From Prevotella sp. (GTDB lineage Bacteria; Bacteroidota; Bacteroidia; Bacteroidales; Bacteroidaceae), in assembly GCA_017940545.1 (NCBI GenBank), contig JAGAYI010000041.1:1-64000 (forward strand): a stretch of 64,000 nucleotides of DNA, written 5' to 3'. Made by a program: the position numbers and the translations under genes. Under the pieces are notes generated by a model, which did not search any database, had not been told where the DNA came from, and saw nothing but the letters and a program-made list of their open reading frames with translations. Positions 8,296 to 17,900 of the stretch are shown in pieces (the stretch's first letter is position 1; each line of letters opens with the position of its first letter).

Positions 8296-8856
8296 TTAGC
8301 TGTTTTCGTTTCCGCTGTTTGATTTGAACAGCGAGAAGTTGACGCTGCCGTACTGCCGGTGCTCCACGAAGCAGGGATGGGTGGAGAAGTCGTGGTCTTT
8401 GCCGTGCTCGAAGACAAAAAGACCGCCGGGCCTGAGCAGCCGGTGACTGAACAGCAGGTCGGGAATCAGCGGCAGCTCCTTCAGCGCGTAGGGTGGGTCG
8501 GCAAAGATGAAGTCGAACTGCTGCCGGCACGACTTGACGAAGCGGAAGGCGTCGGCCCGCAGGGGCAGCGCCTGGGCGTCGGCCACGTTCAGCCGGTGTA
8601 TGCAGTCGCAGATGAAACGGTGGTGGTCGCGGTCGAGCTCCACGCTGACCACGCGGTGGCAGCCCCGTGAGAGCAGTTCGAGCGTGATGCTGCCGGTGCC
8701 CGAAAAGAGGTCGAGTGCCTCGGCACCGTCAAAGTCCATGTAGCCGGTGAGCACGTTGAAGATATTTTCCTTGGCAAAGTCGGTGGTAGGCCGTGCCTTG
8801 AACGTGCGCGGAATGTCGAAGTGGCGTCCTTTATATTTTCCGGTAATGATTCTCAT
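8296..8856 (-). CDS. rsmD: 16S rRNA (guanine-N2)-methyltransferase RsmD
   Basis: 186-residue SAM-dependent methyltransferase expected to methylate G966 of 16S rRNA in the small subunit. The family start MRIITGKYKGR is present, then RPTTDFAKENIFNVL, the SAM-binding motif ALDLFSGTGSI (about residue 48), an acidic SELD-like VVSVELDRD, and the catalytic DPPY at about 120. The length is normal. It follows the DUF3822 gene by 29 bp in the same direction, an arrangement common in Bacteroidales. Confidence 0.92.
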   Translation of the reverse strand: MRIITGKYKGRHFDIPRTFKARPTTDFAKENIFNVLTGYMDFDGAEALDLFSGTGSITLELLSRGCHRVVSVELDRDHHRFICDCIHRLNVADAQALPLRADAFRFVKSCRQQFDFIFADPPYALKELPLIPDLLFSHRLLRPGGLFVFEHGKDHDFSTHPCFVEHRQYGSVNFSLFKSNSGNENS

Positions 8857-8885
8857 AGCAACAGTTTCTGCCTTAGTGTTTTTTT

Positions 8886-9677
8886 CTACCGGCCTTTCAC
8901 AATGAGCGTCATCACGTCGTAGGGCAGTCCCTCTATCTGGGTGACGGGCGAGCGGTTGTAGTCGGCCGAGGGGTTGATGATGTATGCACGCCTCAGGTAC
9001 TGGTGCAGCTCGTCGAGCAGCTGTCTGCCCTCGGGAATCTCGCCCGCCAGGTGCAGCTCGTCGTGCTCCTGGCTGAGGTTCAGCTGCCGCCAGACGTAGA
9101 GCAGGAAGTAGATGGCGTCAGCCCGTCGCTGGGTGTCGAAGGAGTTGCAGAACTTGAAGCGGTTTTGCTGGAAGCTGAAGATGTCTAAGCGCTGGCTGTG
9201 GAAATAGCCGTAGAGCTTGGAGCGCACGCCCATGAAGCTGCGGCTGTGCAGCTGCCGCCATACGGGGGCTGCCGCGCAGTGGTAGATGGCCTGCGGATAG
9301 TGGCTGTCAAGAACCATCTTCAGGTCGCGGTTGACGGAGTAGAGTGCCACGCAGCTCAGGTCGGGCAGCACGCTGAAGAGCACGGTGTCCTGTGTGCTTG
9401 AGGGGAAGGCGTGGCGGAACAGGGTGTCTTTCTCGCTCTCGTCGAAGAGGCTGACGGGCACCATGAGCGCTGGCGTGTCAACCATGACCGTGACGCGCTG
9501 GTAGTTCTCGCCTAACAGCGGCATGTCGCGGAAGGCTTCGCGCATGTTGGCAGCTATGGAGATGCTGTTTTTGATGTCGTAGGGCGTGTAGCTGACCGGT
9601 ATGTCAGTCGTGACGGGGTTCACCACGGTGAAGCTCAGCTGTGTGGGGCTTGTACGTACAATCAGTCTGTCGTTCAT
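8886..9677 (-). CDS. DUF3822 family protein
   Basis: 263-residue cytoplasmic protein matching the Bacteroidetes DUF3822 family, usually encoded next to rsmD, as here. No signal peptide or membrane segment is seen. The central part has VMVDTPALMVPVSLFDESEKDTLF and the C-terminal half has LDIFSFQQNRFKFCNSFDTQRRADA, features recalled for the family and reminiscent of an ATPase-like (actin/ASKHA) fold. Function is unproven. It is probably co-transcribed with the small ORF upstream and with rsmD. Confidence 0.75.
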   Translation of the reverse strand: MNDRLIVRTSPTQLSFTVVNPVTTDIPVSYTPYDIKNSISIAANMREAFRDMPLLGENYQRVTVMVDTPALMVPVSLFDESEKDTLFRHAFPSSTQDTVLFSVLPDLSCVALYSVNRDLKMVLDSHYPQAIYHCAAAPVWRQLHSRSFMGVRSKLYGYFHSQRLDIFSFQQNRFKFCNSFDTQRRADAIYFLLYVWRQLNLSQEHDELHLAGEIPEGRQLLDELHQYLRRAYIINPSADYNRSPVTQIEGLPYDVMTLIVKGR

Positions 9678-9696
9678 GTCGTTTGTCTCGTTTTTT

Positions 9697-9783
9697 TCAG
9701 GATGCGATGCTGGCTACGCAGAGTGCGCAGAGCAGCAGGGCCACGGTGGCTAAGATAATATTTGTCCAGCGGTCGCTTGTCAT
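9697..9783 (-). CDS. Small membrane ORF ahead of DUF3822
   Basis: A 28-residue frame starting MTSDRWTNIILA with one hydrophobic segment (IILATVALLLCALCVASIA). It begins about 30 nt after the predicted promoter and ends 19 bp before the DUF3822 start, so it would be the first gene of the operon. It is too short to assign by family; the position behind a good promoter is the main support. Confidence 0.45.
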   Translation of the reverse strand: MTSDRWTNIILATVALLLCALCVASIAS

Positions 9784-9813
9784 TTCCGTTTTTTTTATTA
9801 ACTTTGTGCGCTG

Positions 9814-9843
9814 CAAAGTTACGAAAAGTCGAGAGAAGAACAA
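9814..9843 (-). promoter_or_regulatory. Promoter of the DUF3822-rsmD operon
   Basis: Minus strand: TTG (9843-9841), 19 bp, TAACTTTG (9821-9814). The -7 box forms an 8-bp-arm palindrome with TAACTTTG at 9799-9806 on the plus strand. Confidence 0.65.
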
Positions 9844-9988
9844 AACAAACGCGTTTGTTTTTTCTTCCGAGACGGAGAATTCGCTTGCGTTTTGCACCTT
9901 TAGGTCAAAGAATTTCGCGACTTTGTCGCGCAAAGGTAAGAAAAGTGAAAAAGCAAAAAGTAGAGTCATTGAGCATTAAGCATTATTA

Positions 9989-11494
9989 ATGATAGCCGAC
10001 GAACTGACATATCGCATTCACAACGCCATGGGGCTGACACCGACCAGTGAGCAGCAGCAGGCCATAGCGGAGTTCTGCCGCTTCGTCAGCAGCAGGAACG
10101 ACCGCGTGGTGATGCTGCTGCGCGGTTCTGCCGGTACGGGAAAGACGACACTGGCCGCCGCCATGGTGCGTGCCATGCAGTCGCTCGGGCAGAAACTGGT
10201 GCTGCTGGCACCCACCGGGCGTGCTGCCAAGGTGTTCTCGCTCTATGCCGGTTCGCCGGCCTACACCATTCACCGGCGCATTTATCGTCAGAAGTCGGCT
10301 GCCGACATGATGGCTGCCTTCCAGCTGAACTACAATGTGGCACAGGACACGCTCTTCATTGTCGATGAGGCGTCGATGATTAATAATGGAGGCGGGACGA
10401 AGGAGCATGGAGCAGGCATGACGCTGGAGTTTGGCATGGGGCGGCTGCTGGACGACCTGGTGGAATATGTCTATGGCGGGCGCAACTGCCGGCTGCTGCT
10501 GATAGGCGACCGCGCACAGCTGCCGCCCGTGGGCGAAGAGGAGTCGCCGGCACTGCTGACTGACGTGATGCGTTCCTACTACCTGCGCGTCTTTGAGTCG
10601 GACCTGAACCAGGTGCTCAGGCAGAGCGAAGAGTCAGGCATTCTGTGGAATGCGACAAGAATCAGGAACCTGTCACCGCACAGTGCGCTGCAAGGAGCAA
10701 GGGAACTGCTGCAACTGCCGAAAATACGCTTCAGGGGATTCCCCGACATTCACGTCGTGACAGGCGACGAACTCATTGACCAGCTCGGCACCAGCTACAG
10801 CCGTGCCGGCAGGGACGAAACCATCGTCATCACCCGTTCCAACAAGCGTGCCATCATCTACAACCGTGGCATTCGCAACACCGTGCTCGACCGGGAGGAG
10901 GAACTCTGTCAGGGCGACCTGCTGATGATTGTGAAGAACAACTACCGGTTGATGGAGGAAGGAGAAAGGAGGAGGGAAGACGGAGAAAAGGCTTCGTCAG
11001 TCCCCGAATTTCTGGCCAACGGCGACAGGGCCGTGGTGCGGCGCGTCAGGAACGAGCAGCACCTGTACGGCTTCCGCTTTGCCGATGTGACGCTCTGCTT
11101 CCCTGACTACGACAACTACGAGCTGACGACCACCGTGCTGCTGGACACGCTGATGAGCGAGGCCCCGGCCCTGACGCGCGAACAGCAGGTGCAACTCTAC
11201 GAGGGCGTGATGAGCGATTACGCGGACATACGCTTTAAGAGCGAGCGCATGAAGAAGCTTAAAGAAGACCGCTACTACAACGCGCTGCAGGTGAAATATG
11301 CTTACGCCGTCACCTGCCACAAGGCGCAGGGCGGACAATGGGCCCACGTCTATGTGGATCAGGGATACATGACCGACGACATGCTGACGCCCGACTACCT
11401 GCACTGGCTGTACACCGCCTTCACACGGGCCACCGAACAGCTTTACCTGGTTAACTGGCCAAAGACACAGACAGAAGATGATTTACCTGAATAA
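9989..11494 (+). CDS. RecD-like ATP-dependent DNA helicase
   Basis: 501-residue superfamily 1 helicase. Walker A GSAGTGKT is at residues 46-53, Walker B FIVDEASM near 122, GDRAQLPPVG near 170, and the C-terminal UvrD_C_2 region has VTCHKAQGGQWAHVYVDQG and YTAFTRATEQLYLV. It belongs with the short RecD/Pif1-like helicases of Bacteroidetes rather than full RecD of RecBCD; no recB or recC is nearby. Likely a cytoplasmic repair or recombination helicase. Its stop overlaps the next gene by 17 bp, which suggests coupling. Confidence 0.82.
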   Translation: MIADELTYRIHNAMGLTPTSEQQQAIAEFCRFVSSRNDRVVMLLRGSAGTGKTTLAAAMVRAMQSLGQKLVLLAPTGRAAKVFSLYAGSPAYTIHRRIYRQKSAADMMAAFQLNYNVAQDTLFIVDEASMINNGGGTKEHGAGMTLEFGMGRLLDDLVEYVYGGRNCRLLLIGDRAQLPPVGEEESPALLTDVMRSYYLRVFESDLNQVLRQSEESGILWNATRIRNLSPHSALQGARELLQLPKIRFRGFPDIHVVTGDELIDQLGTSYSRAGRDETIVITRSNKRAIIYNRGIRNTVLDREEELCQGDLLMIVKNNYRLMEEGERRREDGEKASSVPEFLANGDRAVVRRVRNEQHLYGFRFADVTLCFPDYDNYELTTTVLLDTLMSEAPALTREQQVQLYEGVMSDYADIRFKSERMKKLKEDRYYNALQVKYAYAVTCHKAQGGQWAHVYVDQGYMTDDMLTPDYLHWLYTAFTRATEQLYLVNWPKTQTEDDLPE

Positions 11495-12050
11495 CGACAT
11501 AGCCCATTTCGACTTCGATGCGGCGCTACCCCTGCTCAGCGAGCAGCGACGCCGGCAGGCCCTGAAGTTCAGACACGAACTGGGGCGCAAGACGTGTGCG
11601 GCAGCATACCTGTTGCTCTGCGAGGGACTGCGCAAGGAGTATGGCATTACGGAACCGCCCGTCTTTGAGTATGGAGAGCACGGAAAACCCAGCATCGTGG
11701 GGCGGCCTGACATTCATTTCAACATGAGCCACTGTCGCGAGGCTGCCATCTGCGTGCTGGCTGACAGACCGGTGGGAGCCGACATTGAGAGCATACGGCA
11801 GTACAAGGAGTCGCTGGCCCGCTACACGATGAACGACGAGGAACTGCACCAGATTCTCACGGCCGCCTGTCCCGACGTGGCGTTTACCAAGCTTTGGACA
11901 AAGAAGGAGGCCGTGCTCAAGTGCCTGGGAACAGGAATACGCAACAACATGAAGACCGTACTGAACGGCGTTGCTCCAATCAGCACGGTCGTTGACGAGG
12001 CCCGGGGCTACGTCTATTCCATTGCCTACGATTTTTTGACGGCAACTTAA
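11478..12050 (+). CDS. 4'-phosphopantetheinyl transferase superfamily protein
   Basis: 190 residues, Sfp-type. Motifs: GKPSIVGRPDIHFNMSHC (P2-like), VGADIESIR (Mg-binding GxDxE) and FTKLWTKKEAVLKCLGTGI (WxxKEAxxK). The enzyme transfers the phosphopantetheine arm of CoA to carrier proteins. No polyketide or peptide synthase is nearby, so it may serve fatty-acid carrier protein or a remote cluster. It overlaps the helicase gene. Confidence 0.85.
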   Translation: MIYLNNDIAHFDFDAALPLLSEQRRRQALKFRHELGRKTCAAAYLLLCEGLRKEYGITEPPVFEYGEHGKPSIVGRPDIHFNMSHCREAAICVLADRPVGADIESIRQYKESLARYTMNDEELHQILTAACPDVAFTKLWTKKEAVLKCLGTGIRNNMKTVLNGVAPISTVVDEARGYVYSIAYDFLTAT

Positions 12051-12068
12051 ATAATTAACGGCGCGTAA

Positions 12069-12098
12069 TTGTAGATTGAGAAATATTTTGTATATTTG
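12069..12098 (+). promoter_or_regulatory. Promoter of cytidylate-kinase-like gene
   Basis: TTG (12069-12071), 19 bp, TATATTTG (12091-12098), about 40 nt ahead of ATG 12139. Confidence 0.7.
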
Positions 12099-12138
12099 CA
12101 TCGATTTCCTGTTGAATGTAACTAAAAACGAAGATAAG

Positions 12139-12795
12139 ATGAACAGAAACGAACAATTTGTGATAACCGTTAACCGTGAACTGGGTTCCGGGGGACGTAC
12201 CGTAGGCGAGAAACTGGCCGCCATGTTGGGGGTTGATTACTATGACAAGGCACTTGTCAAGGCTCTGCAGAAGAAATACCGGCTCACGGTGGCCGAGATA
12301 GAACGCCTGAAGGGACGTAAGCACAACTGGTGGGCTGACTTTAAGCGTGCGCTGGCGATTGGTGAAAAAACCAGACAGGCACAGTATTACCAGGTGGCGA
12401 TGGGCGACATGCCCGACTTGCTGACTACCGACGAGATGTTCGAGTCAGAAAAGGAAATACTGAAAGGAATAGCTGAGAACGAGTCGTGCGTCATTGCCGG
12501 CCGCAGCGGTTTCTTCGTGTTCAAAGACCATCCCAACCACCTCAGCATTCTTATTCAGGCACCCATGGAACAGCGGCTGGCCCGCGTCATGACGAAGCAG
12601 CAGCTGTTTCGCGAAGAGGCTGAAAAGGTCATTGCCGACGTGGATAAGATGCGTGAGAACTATGTCAACAAATATACCAAGACATCACGCTACGACACCC
12701 GAAACTACGACCTGGTCATCAACATGGCCGGACTGACGGAAGACGATGCCGTGGCACTGATAATGGACTACATTAAAAGAAGTGAGAAAAAATAA
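12139..12795 (+). CDS. Cytidylate kinase-like family protein
   Basis: 218 residues. The N-terminus FVITVNRELGSGGRTVGEKLAAML is the P-loop variant of the cytidylate kinase-like (Pfam Cytidylate_kin2) family. CVIAGRSGFFVF and the LID-like RLARVMTKQQLFREEAEKVIADVDKMRENYVNKYT follow. It is predicted to be a nucleoside-monophosphate kinase-like phosphotransferase; the true substrate is unknown. Start ATG 12139 follows the promoter; an upstream in-frame ATG at 12076 lies inside the promoter. Confidence 0.82.
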   Translation: MNRNEQFVITVNRELGSGGRTVGEKLAAMLGVDYYDKALVKALQKKYRLTVAEIERLKGRKHNWWADFKRALAIGEKTRQAQYYQVAMGDMPDLLTTDEMFESEKEILKGIAENESCVIAGRSGFFVFKDHPNHLSILIQAPMEQRLARVMTKQQLFREEAEKVIADVDKMRENYVNKYTKTSRYDTRNYDLVINMAGLTEDDAVALIMDYIKRSEKK

Positions 12796-12816
12796 ACTTT
12801 TAAACAAAGATAAAAA

Positions 12817-13689
12817 ATGAAATTAGACGGAAGACGCGAAAGCTCAAACGTGGATGACCGCCGGCGTATGAGCGGTGGTGCAAAGGCCGGAATAGGTGGC
12901 ATAGGTGCCATTCTGCTGGCAGCAGTGATTGGATATTTCAGTGGCGGTACGCAAGGTGCCCTGAATGCTGTGGTCAACGAAGTGACGAACGCGCAGACAC
13001 AGACCGTGCCCAACAACCGGGAGTTTACCGAGGAGGAACAGCAGCTGGCCACCTTCTCCAGCCAGATACTGGGCGGTACAGAGGACGTCTGGACAAAGGT
13101 GTTCCAGGAGCAGGGCTGGGGTGACTACAAGAAACCCACCATGGTGCTTTATACCGACGGTGTGCAGACGGCATGCGGACAGGGCTCGGCACAGATGGGC
13201 CCGTTCTACTGCTCGGGCGACGAGAAACTGTATATTGACCTCTCGTTCTTCACCACGATGAAACGGCAGTTGGGTGCCGACGGTGACTTTGCCTATGCCT
13301 ATGTCATAGCGCACGAGGTGGGACACCATGTGGAGTACCTGACGGGCACGCTGCAGAAAGCCCACCAGCAGATGCAGCGCCTTCCGCAGGCCGAGGCTAA
13401 CAAGGTCAGCGTGCGTCTGGAACTGCTGGCAGACTTCTATGCCGGCGTATGGGCACACTACGACAATAAGATGTTCGGCTCGTTGGAGGATGGAGACATT
13501 GAGGAAGCCATCAGGTGTGCTCAGGTCATTGGCGATGACTACTTGCAGAAAAAAGCACAGGGATATGCCGTTCCCGAATCGTTTAACCACGGCACGTCGA
13601 AACAGCGCATGAAGTGGTTTAAGCTTGGACTGGAGACGGGCGACGTGCGCCGCGGCACCACCTTCCAGTGTTCTGACGAGGAACTCTGA
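12817..13689 (+). CDS. Neutral zinc metallopeptidase, YpfJ/KPN_02809 family
   Basis: 290 residues. One membrane-anchor segment lies near residues 25-45 (GIGGIGAILLAAVIGYFSGG) after a short polar N-terminus MKLDGRRESSNVDDRR. The periplasmic domain has FYCSGDEKLYIDLSFF and the zinc-binding HEVGHH at about 166-171, then ELLADFYAGVWAHY with a third-ligand-type Glu. Length and order match the family. The physiological substrate is unknown. Confidence 0.88.
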   Translation: MKLDGRRESSNVDDRRRMSGGAKAGIGGIGAILLAAVIGYFSGGTQGALNAVVNEVTNAQTQTVPNNREFTEEEQQLATFSSQILGGTEDVWTKVFQEQGWGDYKKPTMVLYTDGVQTACGQGSAQMGPFYCSGDEKLYIDLSFFTTMKRQLGADGDFAYAYVIAHEVGHHVEYLTGTLQKAHQQMQRLPQAEANKVSVRLELLADFYAGVWAHYDNKMFGSLEDGDIEEAIRCAQVIGDDYLQKKAQGYAVPESFNHGTSKQRMKWFKLGLETGDVRRGTTFQCSDEEL

Positions 13690-13699
13690 TGAATAAGCT

Positions 13700-15004
13700 A
13701 TGAAGAAACTGTTGCTTTTCGCCCTGATGCTGACAACTGTCGCAGCACGGGCGCAGTTCGGCCCTGTTGCCGACGACGACACGAAGTATGCCACCGAGCT
13801 GATAAAGCCCGGAACCGTGGCACCTGACTTCAAGATGAAGACCATTGACGGCAAGACGTTCCGCCTGTCGAAGATGAAAGGCAAGACCGTTGTGCTTGAC
13901 TTCTGGGCATCGTGGTGTCCTGACTGCCGCAAGGATGCTCCGGAGGTGGTACGGATGTACAAGAAGTTTTCTTCGGCTGGCGTGGAGTTCGTCGGGGTGT
14001 CCATGGATACCGACGTGGAGAAATGGCGTGCCGCCACCGAACAGTATGGCATGGGCTATACGCATGTCAGTGAACTGAAGAAGTTTAAGGAAACGGACAT
14101 CTCGAAAAGCTATGGCGTGAAGTGGATACCGTCGATGGTGGTGATAGCCCCTGACGGCAAGGTGGCACTTTCTACGGTGCTCTCCTATAAGGTGGATAAG
14201 TATCTGCGCGAACTGACGGCCAAGCCCGTGACGCGGCAGACGGAGCAGGTAACCATTGACGGCGACCACGGGAAACTGGCTGCCGTCATTCAGAAACCCG
14301 TCATGAACGCTGCTCAGCAATGCCCTGTCGTAGTGTTGTGTCATGGCTTTGGCGGGTCAAAGGAAGGGCAGATGTTTGACCTTATTTGCGACTCTTTAGC
14401 AGCTCACGGCATTGCCTCTGTACGTTTCGACTTCAATGGACACGGAAAGAGTGAGGGAAAGTTTGAGGAAATGACCGTCCCCAACGAGATAGAAGATGCC
14501 AAGCACGTCATAGAGTATGTACGTGACCAACGCTGGGTCAGCAGCGTGGCACTGCTTGGACACTCGCAGGGTGGGGTGGTGGCCTCGATGACTGCCGGTG
14601 AGCTGGCTGACGACATGAAGGCTGTGGTGCTGATGGCTCCGGCTGCCGTGCTACGCGACGATGCCATTCGTGGCTCTACCTTCGGCAAGCAATACAACCC
14701 GTTAGACCCGCCCGAGTTTGTTGAACTGTGGGGAACGCAACGCTTAGGTGCCAACTATATACGTACTGCCTTCCGGCTGCCTATCTACGAAACAGCGGCT
14801 CGTTACAAGGGACCTGCCTGCATTATTCATGGAACGGGCGACAGGGTGGTGCCCTATACCTACGGACTGCGATACCATCAGCAGTGGCCCGGCAGTGAAT
14901 ACTATGAACTGGAAGCCTACGACCATGGTTTCATGCAGAACGTCTATCGTGCCTCTGAACTGGCCAGCGATTTCCTGATTAGGAAATTGAAGAATGAAGA
15001 ATGA
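13700..15004 (+). CDS. Thioredoxin-like (TlpA) domain fused to alpha/beta hydrolase
   Basis: 434 residues with signal peptide MKKLLLFALMLTTVAARA. Residues about 35-170 form a TlpA/AhpC-TSA domain with FWASWCPDCRK (CXXC at 73-76), and a YGVKWIPSMVV cis-Pro segment. Residues about 185-432 form an alpha/beta hydrolase with VVLCHGFGGSKEG (oxyanion region), the nucleophile elbow GHSQGG (about 288), HGTGDRVVPY and a late AYDHGF His. A periplasmic two-function protein is inferred: thiol-disulfide exchange plus ester or peptide hydrolysis. It starts 10 bp after the peptidase stop, so the two are probably co-transcribed. Confidence 0.85.
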   Translation: MKKLLLFALMLTTVAARAQFGPVADDDTKYATELIKPGTVAPDFKMKTIDGKTFRLSKMKGKTVVLDFWASWCPDCRKDAPEVVRMYKKFSSAGVEFVGVSMDTDVEKWRAATEQYGMGYTHVSELKKFKETDISKSYGVKWIPSMVVIAPDGKVALSTVLSYKVDKYLRELTAKPVTRQTEQVTIDGDHGKLAAVIQKPVMNAAQQCPVVVLCHGFGGSKEGQMFDLICDSLAAHGIASVRFDFNGHGKSEGKFEEMTVPNEIEDAKHVIEYVRDQRWVSSVALLGHSQGGVVASMTAGELADDMKAVVLMAPAAVLRDDAIRGSTFGKQYNPLDPPEFVELWGTQRLGANYIRTAFRLPIYETAARYKGPACIIHGTGDRVVPYTYGLRYHQQWPGSEYYELEAYDHGFMQNVYRASELASDFLIRKLKNEE

Positions 15005-15015
15005 AAAATGAAAAA

Positions 15016-15064
15016 TTTGCTACCGCCCTTCTGGTTATGTCCAAAAAACTAAGGCGGTAGCAAA
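15016..15064. terminator. Bidirectional terminator between hydrolase and alaS
   Basis: TTTGCTACCGCC (15016-15027) pairs perfectly with GGCGGTAGCAAA (15053-15064); A/T-rich flanks on both sides suit convergent genes. Confidence 0.75.
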
Positions 15065-15096
15065 TTCTTTATTCTTCATTTAAAGAAGTTCTTTAC

Positions 15097-17796
15097 TTAA
15101 AAAGCCAATTCAATGACTTTATCGACTGCTGCAGAGAGGCCGTCGGCATTCTTTCCGCCTGCAGTAGCAAAGTGGGGCTGACCGCCGCCACCGCCCTGAA
15201 TGAGCTTGGCAGCTTCGCGAACCATCTGACCGGCATTCAGCTGGTGTTCGCTGACCATGTCGTCGCTGAGCATGATGGTGAGCAGCGGCTTCTCCTGGTA
15301 CAGTGAACCAATGACACACAGCAAATGGTCGGGCTGTGCCTGGCGAATCTTGAAAGCCAGATCCTTGGCCGACTGCGCGTCAATGGGCAGTATGGCACTA
15401 ATCACCTTCACGCCATTCACCTCGCGGGCCTTGCTGAGCAACTGGTCTTTGGCACGCTCGACGGCTTGTGCCTGGAACGACTCAATTTCTTTCTTCATGG
15501 TGTCGTGCTCGTCAATGTACTTACGGATGACACCCTCCAAGTCTTTCGCGTTGTTGAAGAAGCAACGTATTGCCTTGAGGGTATCTTCAATCTGGTACAA
15601 CAGTTCTTCGCACTCCTTGCCCGTCTTGGCCTCTATGCGGCGGATGCCGGCTGCCACGCTGCTCTCAGAGATAATCTTGAAGAAACCGATGCGACCGGTA
15701 GAGCTGGCATGAATACCGCCACAGAACTCACACGACGGACCGAAGCGAACGACGCGAACCTTGTCGCCATACTTCTCGCCGAACAGGGCGATGGCACCCA
15801 ACTGCTTGGCCTCCTCGAAGGGCATGTCACGATGTTCGTCAAGAGGAATGTCCTGACGAATCATGTCGTTCACCATACGCTCCACCTCACGTAGCTGTTC
15901 GTCGCTGACCTTCTCGAAGTGCGAGAAGTCGAAACGCAGCGTGTCGGCGCTGACGTACGAGCCCTTCTGCTCTACGTGGTTGCCCAGCACCTGCTTCAGG
16001 GCATAGTCCAGCAGGTGGGTTGCTGTGTGGTTGGCAGCTGAGGCATTGCGCTTGTCGGTATCTACGCAAGCCATGAATTCTGCCGTAAGATTCTTGGGTA
16101 ACTCCTTGACGATGTGGACTGACTGGTTGTTCTCGCGCTTGGTGTCGATGATGTCAATGGTCTCGTCCTCATTGACGAGCACACCGCAGTCGCCAACCTG
16201 TCCGCCCATTTCGCCATAAAAGGGTGTCTGGTCGAGCACAAGCTCGTAATACTCGTTTTTCTTTTGCGTCACCTTGCGGTAGCGAAGAATGTGACAGGGG
16301 TATTCCGTATAGTCGTAGCCGACGAAAACCTGAGAAGTTCCTTCGGGAACATCGAGGGGGGACACCCAGTCGCTGTTCTCCACCTGAGCGGCGTTGCGTG
16401 CACGCTCCTTCTGCTTCAGCATCTCAGCGTTAAACTGTTCTTCGTCAACGGTAAAGCCATTCTCACGGCAAATGAGCTCGGTCAGGTCGAGTGGGAAACC
16501 GTATGTGTCGAACAGGCGGAAGGCCTGAACGCCGTCCAACTCGCTTTTCCCGTTCGACTTGAGTTCTTCCATTGCCTTGTCAAGCAGTGCAATACCCTTG
16601 TCAAGCGTGCGGAGGAACGACTCTTCCTCTTCCTTGATGACCTTTGTAATGAGTTGCTGCTGTGCTTTCAGCTCGGGGAAGGCATCGCCCATCTCGCTGA
16701 CCAGTGTCGGCACAAGTTTGTAGAGGAACCCATCCTTCTGGTCGAGGAAGGTGTAGGCATAGCGTACGGCACGGCGCAGAATGCGGCGAATGACATAGCC
16801 TGCCTTGGCGTTGGAGGGCAACTGACCGTCGGCAATGCTGAAAGAAACGGCACGCAGGTGGTCGGCGCAGACGCGCATGGCCACGTTGATGTTATTCTGA
16901 GTATTCTGAGTACTCTGATTATTCTGATTACTCTGATTACTCTGATCCTCTTCCTCAAAAGTGGTATATTTCAGTCCTGTCAGCTGTTCTTCTGCCTTGA
17001 TGATGGGCTGGAAGATGTCGGTGTCGTAGTTAGAGTGCTTGCCCTGCAGCATACGTACCAGGCGCTCGAAGCCCATGCCCGTGTCGATGACGTTCATGGA
17101 GAGCTTCTCAAGCGAGCCGTCAGCCTTGCGGTTGAACTGCATGAACACGAGGTTCCAAATTTCAATGACCTGCGGGTCGTCCTTGTTGACCAGGTCACGG
17201 CCGCTGATGCCACTCTGCCGGCGCTGCTCGGGAGTACGCGAGTCAACGTGAATCTCTGAACAGGGACCGCAGGGCCCCGTGTCGCCCATCTCCCAGAAGT
17301 TGTCGTGCTTGTTGCCGTTGATGATGTGGTCTTCGGGAACGTGCTTGGCCCAGTAGCGGGCTGCCTCGTCGTCGCGGGGAATGTTTTCTTCGGGAGAACC
17401 CTCGAACACCGTGACGTACAGGTCGGCGGGGTTCAGCTTGAGCACGTCAACCAGATACTCCCAGGCCATGTCGATGGCACCCTCCTTGAAGTAGTCGCCG
17501 AACGACCAGTTGCCCAGCATCTCGAACATGGTGTGGTGGTAGGTGTCGTGGCCTACCTCCTCCAGGTCGTTGTGCTTACCGCTGACGCGCAGACACTTCT
17601 GGGTGTCGGCACGGCGTCGGGGCTCGGGGTCGCGCGTACCTAATATAATATCTTTCCACTGGTTCATGCCCGCGTTGGTGAACATCAGCGTGGGGTCATC
17701 CTTAATTACCATGGGTGCGGAGGGCACGATGGCGTGTTGTTTTGACTCAAAAAACTTCTTGAACGAGTCGCGAATCTCATTAGCTGTCATCGTCAT
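15097..17796 (-). CDS. alaS: Alanine--tRNA ligase
   Basis: 899 residues, slightly longer than the usual 870-880. The class II core has [29 protein letters not shown] and GCGP-type [11 protein letters not shown]. The editing domain has [12 protein letters not shown] (about 585) and [13 protein letters not shown] (about 687). The C-terminal DHHA1 domain ends [20 protein letters not shown]. An Asn/Gln/Ser/Thr-rich insertion (about residues 283-301) is encoded by a 9-nt repeat. Start at 17796 or 17790 (MTAN) cannot be separated; no clear Shine-Dalgarno is seen. Confidence 0.97.
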   Translation of the reverse strand: MTMTANEIRDSFKKFFESKQHAIVPSAPMVIKDDPTLMFTNAGMNQWKDIILGTRDPEPRRRADTQKCLRVSGKHNDLEEVGHDTYHHTMFEMLGNWSFGDYFKEGAIDMAWEYLVDVLKLNPADLYVTVFEGSPEENIPRDDEAARYWAKHVPEDHIINGNKHDNFWEMGDTGPCGPCSEIHVDSRTPEQRRQSGISGRDLVNKDDPQVIEIWNLVFMQFNRKADGSLEKLSMNVIDTGMGFERLVRMLQGKHSNYDTDIFQPIIKAEEQLTGLKYTTFEEEDQSNQSNQNNQSTQNTQNNINVAMRVCADHLRAVSFSIADGQLPSNAKAGYVIRRILRRAVRYAYTFLDQKDGFLYKLVPTLVSEMGDAFPELKAQQQLITKVIKEEEESFLRTLDKGIALLDKAMEELKSNGKSELDGVQAFRLFDTYGFPLDLTELICRENGFTVDEEQFNAEMLKQKERARNAAQVENSDWVSPLDVPEGTSQVFVGYDYTEYPCHILRYRKVTQKKNEYYELVLDQTPFYGEMGGQVGDCGVLVNEDETIDIIDTKRENNQSVHIVKELPKNLTAEFMACVDTDKRNASAANHTATHLLDYALKQVLGNHVEQKGSYVSADTLRFDFSHFEKVSDEQLREVERMVNDMIRQDIPLDEHRDMPFEEAKQLGAIALFGEKYGDKVRVVRFGPSCEFCGGIHASSTGRIGFFKIISESSVAAGIRRIEAKTGKECEELLYQIEDTLKAIRCFFNNAKDLEGVIRKYIDEHDTMKKEIESFQAQAVERAKDQLLSKAREVNGVKVISAILPIDAQSAKDLAFKIRQAQPDHLLCVIGSLYQEKPLLTIMLSDDMVSEHQLNAGQMVREAAKLIQGGGGGQPHFATAGGKNADGLSAAVDKVIELAF
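16894..16947. repeat. 9-nt tandem repeat inside alaS
   Basis: Six 9-bp units, plus-strand form A(C/T)TCTGA(T/G)T. On the coding strand they encode [N/T/D]-Q-[S/N] triplets. The unit is a multiple of three, so copy-number change would alter length without a frameshift. Confidence 0.85.
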
Positions 17797-17845
17797 ATTT
17801 GTTTTCTATTTACTGTTTTCAATATCCTATTTTCAAATTTGGACG

Positions 17846-17875
17846 CAAAGGTAGTAAGAACCGAGTGAAATGCAA
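17846..17875 (-). promoter_or_regulatory. Promoter of alaS
   Basis: Minus strand: TTG (17875-17873), 19 bp, TACCTTTG (17853-17846), about 45 nt before the start. Confidence 0.7.
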
Positions 17876-17900
17876 AATAAATTATGATTTATTTTCATTA

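Noticed and set aside
9697..9969. Longer 90-codon version of the small ORF before DUF3822
   Set aside because: Its first 62 codons cover the promoter region and are low-complexity; only the last 28 codons follow the promoter.
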